From assembly GCF_900095745.1 (NCBI RefSeq), contig NZ_FMIR01000018.1:1-64000 (forward strand): DNA of 64,000 nt, given 5' to 3'. This DNA comes from Microbacterium oxydans (GTDB lineage: Bacteria; Actinomycetota; Actinomycetes; Actinomycetales; Microbacteriaceae). The notes beneath the pieces were generated by a model. That model was not told the DNA's origin. It ran no database searches and saw only the letters and a program-made list of their open reading frames with translations. A program made the translations under genes and the position numbers. Below are positions 59,976-64,000 of the stretch, in pieces (position 1 is the stretch's first letter; each line of letters opens with the position of its first letter).

Positions 59976-62900
59976 TTACTTTCGAAGCTCTGCGGAGGCG
60001 TCCTCCGAACGCTCGAGAAGTCGCGTCACCAGGCCGGCGACGATGAGCTCGCGCGCCTCCACCGTGAGAGGTTTGCCGGGCACCCCGGGACGACGCTGAT
60101 CGGGTGCAGGTCCGTCCAGTGGACGATACCGCACCCCCGCCGCGCGGAGGCGGCGCAGCTGCGTCGGCAGACGTCGCCTGAAGTCCGCATACAGTGCCGG
60201 GTCGCCGCCCTCCCAGAGCCGCTCGGCGATCGCCGACAGGCGGGGGAACATCGCGAAGTCGACCCGATCACGGGTGGGCAGATGCTCGCTCCAGACGTTG
60301 GCCTGCCCACCGACGGCACCGTCCTCGACGCGCAGCGTGTAGGCACGCTCGATCGTCAGCGGCGGCCCGACCCGGATGGGCTCCTCCGCGGACTCGGACT
60401 GCGGGTAGTCGAGGTACACCTCGAGGTCGGGGCAGGCGACGACCTCGATGCCCCGCGAGAGAGCCGCGCGCATCGCGACCGGGCCCCGCCAGGCGAGGAT
60501 CCGGACCCCCTCGGGCACATCGCCCTCGAGCACCTCGTCCCACGCGAGCGCCGTGCGACCTCGGGCGCGCACGTGGGCGACGAAGTGGGCCGTGAACCAC
60601 GGCTGCACGTCGTGCGCGGTGGCGAGCCCGAGCTCCTGCATCCGCGTGGCGGCTGCGGCGCTCTGCGCCCATTCGGTCACCGGAACCTCGTCTCCGCCGA
60701 TGCCGATCCACTCCGAATCGAACACGTCGCACAGCGCGTCGATGGCCGCACGGCCGAATGCCAGCGAGGCCTCGGTCGGCGCGAGCGTGCGCGGGTTCAC
60801 ACCGAACCGCTCCCACGCAGACGCGACCGGGTCTCCGACATCGATGTTCCCGAGTTCGGGATAGGCGGCGAGCGCGGCCTGCACGTGACCGGGGAGTTCG
60901 ACCTCCGGGACAAGTGTCACGAAGCGTTCGGCGGCATAGCTGACGAGATCACGCAACTCGGCCGTCGTGTAGAAGCCCTCATGGACGCCGGGCTCGACGG
61001 TCGCGAGCGGACCGTGGCCGCGCTGCGTCGCCGCTCGACGAGCACCGACCTCGGTGAGCCGCGGGAAGCCCGGCACCTCGAACCGCCAGCCCTGGTCGTC
61101 GGTGAGGTGCAGGTGCAGGACGTTGAGGTGGTGGTCGGCCAGGAGGTCGATGAGGCGACGAACCTCGTCGGCGGTGCGGAAGTGACGTGCCACGTCGAGC
61201 ATCGCGCCGCGCCACGCATAGGCGGGCGCTCCCTCCCACACCCCGGCAGGAATCGGCGTCGCCGCTCCGTCGGGGTCGCGGAGCTGCCGCAGCACGGTGG
61301 TGCCCCGGTACACGCCGGCGGGACTCGCACCCCGGACCTCGATGCCCGATGCCCTCACCGTCACGCGGAACGCCTCGGTGGCGATGCGCCCCGCCGCTGC
61401 AGCATCGGCGCCGAGCATCTCGTCGACCACGAGGCGGATGCACGGCTGTCCGTCGTCGCGACCGACTCCACCCAGCCGGCCCGCGACGGTGGCGAGCTCC
61501 GCGGGGGCGAGCACGGGTGTCTTCTCCGACCAGGCGAACCCGGGTGCCATCGGGTCGATGCGTGCGTCGATGCGCGGCACCGTGGCCCGATGGGGCGCCG
61601 GCGGCATCCGCAGCGCCCGCCCCGGAGTGGCACCGGTGGGCTCGCCGTCGGAGACCACGGGCACTCCGCCGACCAGCACCTCGACGATGCCGAGCGGTGC
61701 GGTGAACGGCGCGTCGAAGGTCGCGCCCGCGGCGATGGTCTCCGGATCGAACAGCACCAGGTCGGCGGTCGCGCCGGAGCGGATGACACCGCGCGGAGCA
61801 TCGTCGCGGTCGAGACCCAGCCGTCTGGCCGGCGTGCCCGCCAGGTGCTGCACGGCCTCCTCCAGCGTGAGGATGCCGAGCTCGCGCACATAGTGCCCGA
61901 GATAGCGCGGGAACGTGCCCCGGCCACGGGGGTGCGGCCGCGCGCCGATCAGTATCCCGTCGCTGCCGGCCGCATGCTGCGGATGGCGCATGATCGCGCG
62001 GACGTTCTCCTCGTCACCGATGTGCATCAGGATCCCGGTGGCACCGGCATCGGCGACGATCGTGTCGAGCACCACGTCGACGGCTCGGCGCCCCGTGGTC
62101 TCGGCGATCTCGGCGACCGTCCGACCGACCAGGTCGGCGAGGGCAGGATGGGCCGTGCCCGAGATCTGGATCTGCGTCCAGTCGGCTCTCTCGCCGTGGA
62201 AGCCGTCACAGCCGACCTCCTCGAGCTCCACGCGGACCGCCTCCCGACCGGCCGCGTCGAGCTCGGCGACGGCACGCAACAGGTCGCCCGTCGCGGCGAG
62301 CCTGCTCGGCAGCAGTGCGGCGAGCGTGGTGGCCCCCGGCAGGTAGGGATAGGTGTCCAGGGTCACGTCGACGCCATCCGCGATGGCCTCATCGATGAGG
62401 GCGAGGAGTTCCGCTGCTCGCCCCCGGTTCGGGGTGAAGTTCATCGTGGCGTGGGTGAGGTGGATGGGGCACCCGGTGCGGCGGCCGATGTCGAGCGCCT
62501 CCCGATAGGCGTCGAGCGCTCCCCCGCCGTAGCTGCGCGTGTGCGGCGCCCAGTAACCACCCCGTTCCGCGACCACGCGGCACAGCGCCTCGAGCTCCGC
62601 CGTGTCGGCGTACATCCCGGGCGTATAGGTGAGGCCGCTCGACATCCCGAACGCACCGGCATCCAGCGCCGCGCCGAGCAGGTCCGCCATGGCGGAGATC
62701 TCGGCCGACGTCGCCGGACGGTTCTCATGCCCGACGACCATCATCCTGAGGTTCCCCTGCGGCACGAGCACGGCGGCGTTGGCCATGGCTGCGGCATCGA
62801 TCGCGGCGAGCAGGTCGTCCATGGTCCGCCAGGGCACCTCGGCCGGCATGCCATTCCATCCGGCGATCTGGCCGGGGATCACGGCGGCCGCGTGGTCGTC

Positions 62901-63239
62901 GAGCGGGGCGTAGCCGAGGCCGTCCTGACCGAGCACTTCGGTGGTGACACCCTGCCGGATCTTCGCCTCGTGGGCAGCACCGCTCAGCACGGCGAGTTCG
63001 CTGTGCGCGTGCATGTCGATGAATCCGGGCGCCAGCACCAGTCCGGCCGCGTCGACCTCGACCGCACCCTCCGGAAGCTCGAGGCCCTCGGTGGCTTCCT
63101 TCGGCAGGACCGCGGCCACCCGCGCGCCCTCGACCGCGACATCGGCGACGTAGCGGGCCGCCCCGGTCCCGTCGACGACGGTCGCTCCGCGGTAGACCCG
63201 CACCAGGCCCGCTGCGGCCTTCTCCGCGCTCAGAAGCAT
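59976..63239 (-). CDS. Fusion of an N-acyl-D-amino-acid deacylase and a GH20 beta-N-acetylhexosaminidase
   Basis: 1087 residues from ATG 63239; longer in-frame starts overlap the upstream gene further. 1-545: amidohydrolase of the D-aminoacylase type (PGFIDMHAHSELAVLSG with metal His 77 and 79, IHLTHATMNF, TGILMHIGDEENVRAIM, GSDGILIGARPHPRG). 555-1040: GH20 with its N-terminal domain, WRGAMLDVARHFRTADEV, LNVLHLHLTDDQGWRFEV and catalytic Asp 850-Glu 851 in WIGIGGDEVPVTEW. The metal-bridging Cys usual in D-aminoacylase (NCG) reads GQDG here. One uninterrupted frame over both domains. No signal peptide. Together the halves could release GlcNAc and D-amino acids from muropeptide-like substrates. 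Confidence 0.87.
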   Translation of the reverse strand: MLLSAEKAAAGLVRVYRGATVVDGTGAARYVADVAVEGARVAAVLPKEATEGLELPEGAVEVDAAGLVLAPGFIDMHAHSELAVLSGAAHEAKIRQGVTTEVLGQDGLGYAPLDDHAAAVIPGQIAGWNGMPAEVPWRTMDDLLAAIDAAAMANAAVLVPQGNLRMMVVGHENRPATSAEISAMADLLGAALDAGAFGMSSGLTYTPGMYADTAELEALCRVVAERGGYWAPHTRSYGGGALDAYREALDIGRRTGCPIHLTHATMNFTPNRGRAAELLALIDEAIADGVDVTLDTYPYLPGATTLAALLPSRLAATGDLLRAVAELDAAGREAVRVELEEVGCDGFHGERADWTQIQISGTAHPALADLVGRTVAEIAETTGRRAVDVVLDTIVADAGATGILMHIGDEENVRAIMRHPQHAAGSDGILIGARPHPRGRGTFPRYLGHYVRELGILTLEEAVQHLAGTPARRLGLDRDDAPRGVIRSGATADLVLFDPETIAAGATFDAPFTAPLGIVEVLVGGVPVVSDGEPTGATPGRALRMPPAPHRATVPRIDARIDPMAPGFAWSEKTPVLAPAELATVAGRLGGVGRDDGQPCIRLVVDEMLGADAAAAGRIATEAFRVTVRASGIEVRGASPAGVYRGTTVLRQLRDPDGAATPIPAGVWEGAPAYAWRGAMLDVARHFRTADEVRRLIDLLADHHLNVLHLHLTDDQGWRFEVPGFPRLTEVGARRAATQRGHGPLATVEPGVHEGFYTTAELRDLVSYAAERFVTLVPEVELPGHVQAALAAYPELGNIDVGDPVASAWERFGVNPRTLAPTEASLAFGRAAIDALCDVFDSEWIGIGGDEVPVTEWAQSAAAATRMQELGLATAHDVQPWFTAHFVAHVRARGRTALAWDEVLEGDVPEGVRILAWRGPVAMRAALSRGIEVVACPDLEVYLDYPQSESAEEPIRVGPPLTIERAYTLRVEDGAVGGQANVWSEHLPTRDRVDFAMFPRLSAIAERLWEGGDPALYADFRRRLPTQLRRLRAAGVRYRPLDGPAPDQRRPGVPGKPLTVEARELIVAGLVTRLLERSEDASAELRK

Positions 63240-64000
63240 GTCGCGACCGCCCCGATCACGCGCGGGTCTTCCGCGTCGGGATCGTCGATCACGACGACCA
63301 CCCGCCACTTGTCGAATGCCGTGCACGGGTGCGAGAGCCCCAGACGCACCACGTCGCCGACCGCCACCGAAGCGCCGCCCGCCAACCGCAGGAACGCGTG
63401 CTGATCGTTGAGCGCCGTGATCTCGCCGTCGACCGACTGCGGGACCGGCAGATCGAGATCGAAGGGCACGTCCCGACGGCCCGCATCCAACAGGGCGAGG
63501 CCCTCTTCCGGCTGCGAGACGACACGCGACCAGGCATGCATCGCGGAACGGAGCGACGCGGTCCCGGTCAACGGGCCGAACGGCGACATGCGGGCGTAGA
63601 ACCCGTCGTCGTGGATCTGGAAGGCACCCGAACGCAGCACGACGTCGGCATCGGCGCCCTCGGGCGCGAGCACCGCTGCCGCTCGATCGGGGAACGAGCT
63701 GCCGCCGGCGCTGAGCACGGGACGGATGCCTTCGGGGTACACCAGGCGCGTGTGCAGCTCGACGATGGTCCGGAGATAGGCGTCGACGGCCGCGACGGAA
63801 GCGTCGCTGCGATCCGGCCCGAACGGACCCTCGTACCCGGCGACACCGGCGAGTCGCAGCCCGGGAGCCTCCGAGATCGCCCGCGCGATCCGCTCGCCCT
63901 CCTCCACGCTGCGGGCGCCGGTGCGGCCCTGCGCGCCGCCGAGTTCCACCAGCACGTCGAGCGGCCGCACGGCACCGCGCATCCCGTCCGCCAGGATCGA
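63230..64000 (-). CDS. Amino-acid deaminase/aldolase of the D-serine deaminase (DSD1-like) family, C-terminal part
   Basis: 256 codons visible; the 5' end lies beyond the window. Alanine-racemase-type PLP barrel tail (DVLVELGGAQGRTGARSVEEG, GVAGYEGPFGPDRS, GIRPVLSAGGSSFPD, DVVLRSGAFQIHDDGFYAR) and a C-terminal D-ser_dehydrat domain with the zinc-ligand motif LGLSHPCTAFDKWR. Expected to convert D-Ser or D-Thr to the keto acid and ammonia. Stop overlaps the D-aminoacylase-GH20 start by ten bases, so the deacylase would free D-amino acids that this enzyme then breaks down. Confidence 0.83.
   Translation of the reverse strand, partial: SILADGMRGAVRPLDVLVELGGAQGRTGARSVEEGERIARAISEAPGLRLAGVAGYEGPFGPDRSDASVAAVDAYLRTIVELHTRLVYPEGIRPVLSAGGSSFPDRAAAVLAPEGADADVVLRSGAFQIHDDGFYARMSPFGPLTGTASLRSAMHAWSRVVSQPEEGLALLDAGRRDVPFDLDLPVPQSVDGEITALNDQHAFLRLAGGASVAVGDVVRLGLSHPCTAFDKWRVVVVIDDPDAEDPRVIGAVATCF

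Noticed and set aside
59766..63404. A 1212-codon open frame on the plus strand
   Set aside because: It runs antisense to the D-aminoacylase-GH20 fusion, whose motifs are clear; the plus translation is Arg/His/Gly-rich with no family features. High-GC codon bias makes such shadows common; the same holds for other long opposite frames such as 3126-4343, 7613-9451 and 22873-25530.
1..64000. tRNA or rRNA genes, insertion sequences, prophage, integrative element ends
   Set aside because: No cloverleaf-like segments, transposase or integrase genes, att-like direct repeats or compositional islands were seen; the window reads as stable chromosomal DNA apart from the possible DUF222 gene at the left edge.

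Overview
The window looks like chromosomal DNA from a high-GC Gram-positive soil actinobacterium, most likely a Microbacterium or a close relative in the Microbacteriaceae. Signs are the consistently high GC, -10 boxes of TAnnnT type lying 6-7 bases before start codons (leaderless transcripts), a partial DUF222/13E12-type gene, a LigB-type ATP-dependent ligase, PknH-like lipoprotein architecture and HpaD of the Arthrobacter/Brevibacterium type. I saw no tRNA, rRNA, IS element, prophage or CRISPR array. Genes are packed tightly, with many 1-4 base stop/start overlaps; only one gap exceeds 300 bases (51962-52640).

Layout. 1-0.3 kb: 5' part of a DUF222/HNH-type gene. 0.5-4.7 kb: Lrp-type regulator divergent from a branched-chain 2-oxoacid dehydrogenase operon (E1 alpha, E1 beta, E2; no E3 here). 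4.8-10.9 kb and 20.2-24.8 kb: the phenylacetyl-CoA epoxidation pathway in two blocks (paaJ-paaF-paaH-paaZ, divergent paaI-paaR, and paaABCDE-paaG). Each of the three transcription units is preceded by the same 22-bp palindrome, so the TetR-type PaaR very probably controls all three. paaK is not in the window. Between the blocks are a lipoprotein, dhaKLM (PTS-dependent dihydroxyacetone kinase, with DhaM fused to HPr and a full enzyme I) with a divergent IclR regulator, and a RecQ helicase. 24.9-30.9 kb: LigB, a phosphoribosyltransferase, a TPP enzyme, two VOC proteins and an unknown protein with Cys motifs. 30.9-34.5 kb: DesK/DesR-like two-component system plus an ABC exporter.

34.6-45.4 kb: a second aromatic pathway, homoprotocatechuate meta-cleavage: single-component flavin hydroxylase, IclR regulator with a double operator, MHS-type transporter, then hpaG(FAH-RraA fusion)-gntR-hpaE-hpaD-hpaH-hpaI. 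It should yield pyruvate and succinate semialdehyde. 45.4-49.2 kb: two small proteins, then folD and glyA behind a ZTP riboswitch. 49.3-52 kb: GH20 hexosaminidase and nagA. 52.0-52.6 kb: repeat-filled gap. 52.6-56.9 kb: a sigma factor fused to a zinc-finger anti-sigma-like membrane protein, then a small membrane protein, a FAD-linked oxidase and a NUDIX hydrolase. 56.9-64 kb: nagB, ROK kinase, ROK repressor with its operator, a D-aminoacylase/GH20 double-enzyme fusion and a partial D-amino-acid deaminase. Together with nagA this points to salvage of amino sugars and D-amino acids, possibly from cell-wall or chitin debris.

Most unusual items: the sigma/anti-sigma fusion with its (VDP)17 tract and neighbouring repeats, the D-aminoacylase-GH20 fusion, the FAH-RraA fusion that may replace the usual HpaG decarboxylase half, and the compact three-site PaaR regulon.
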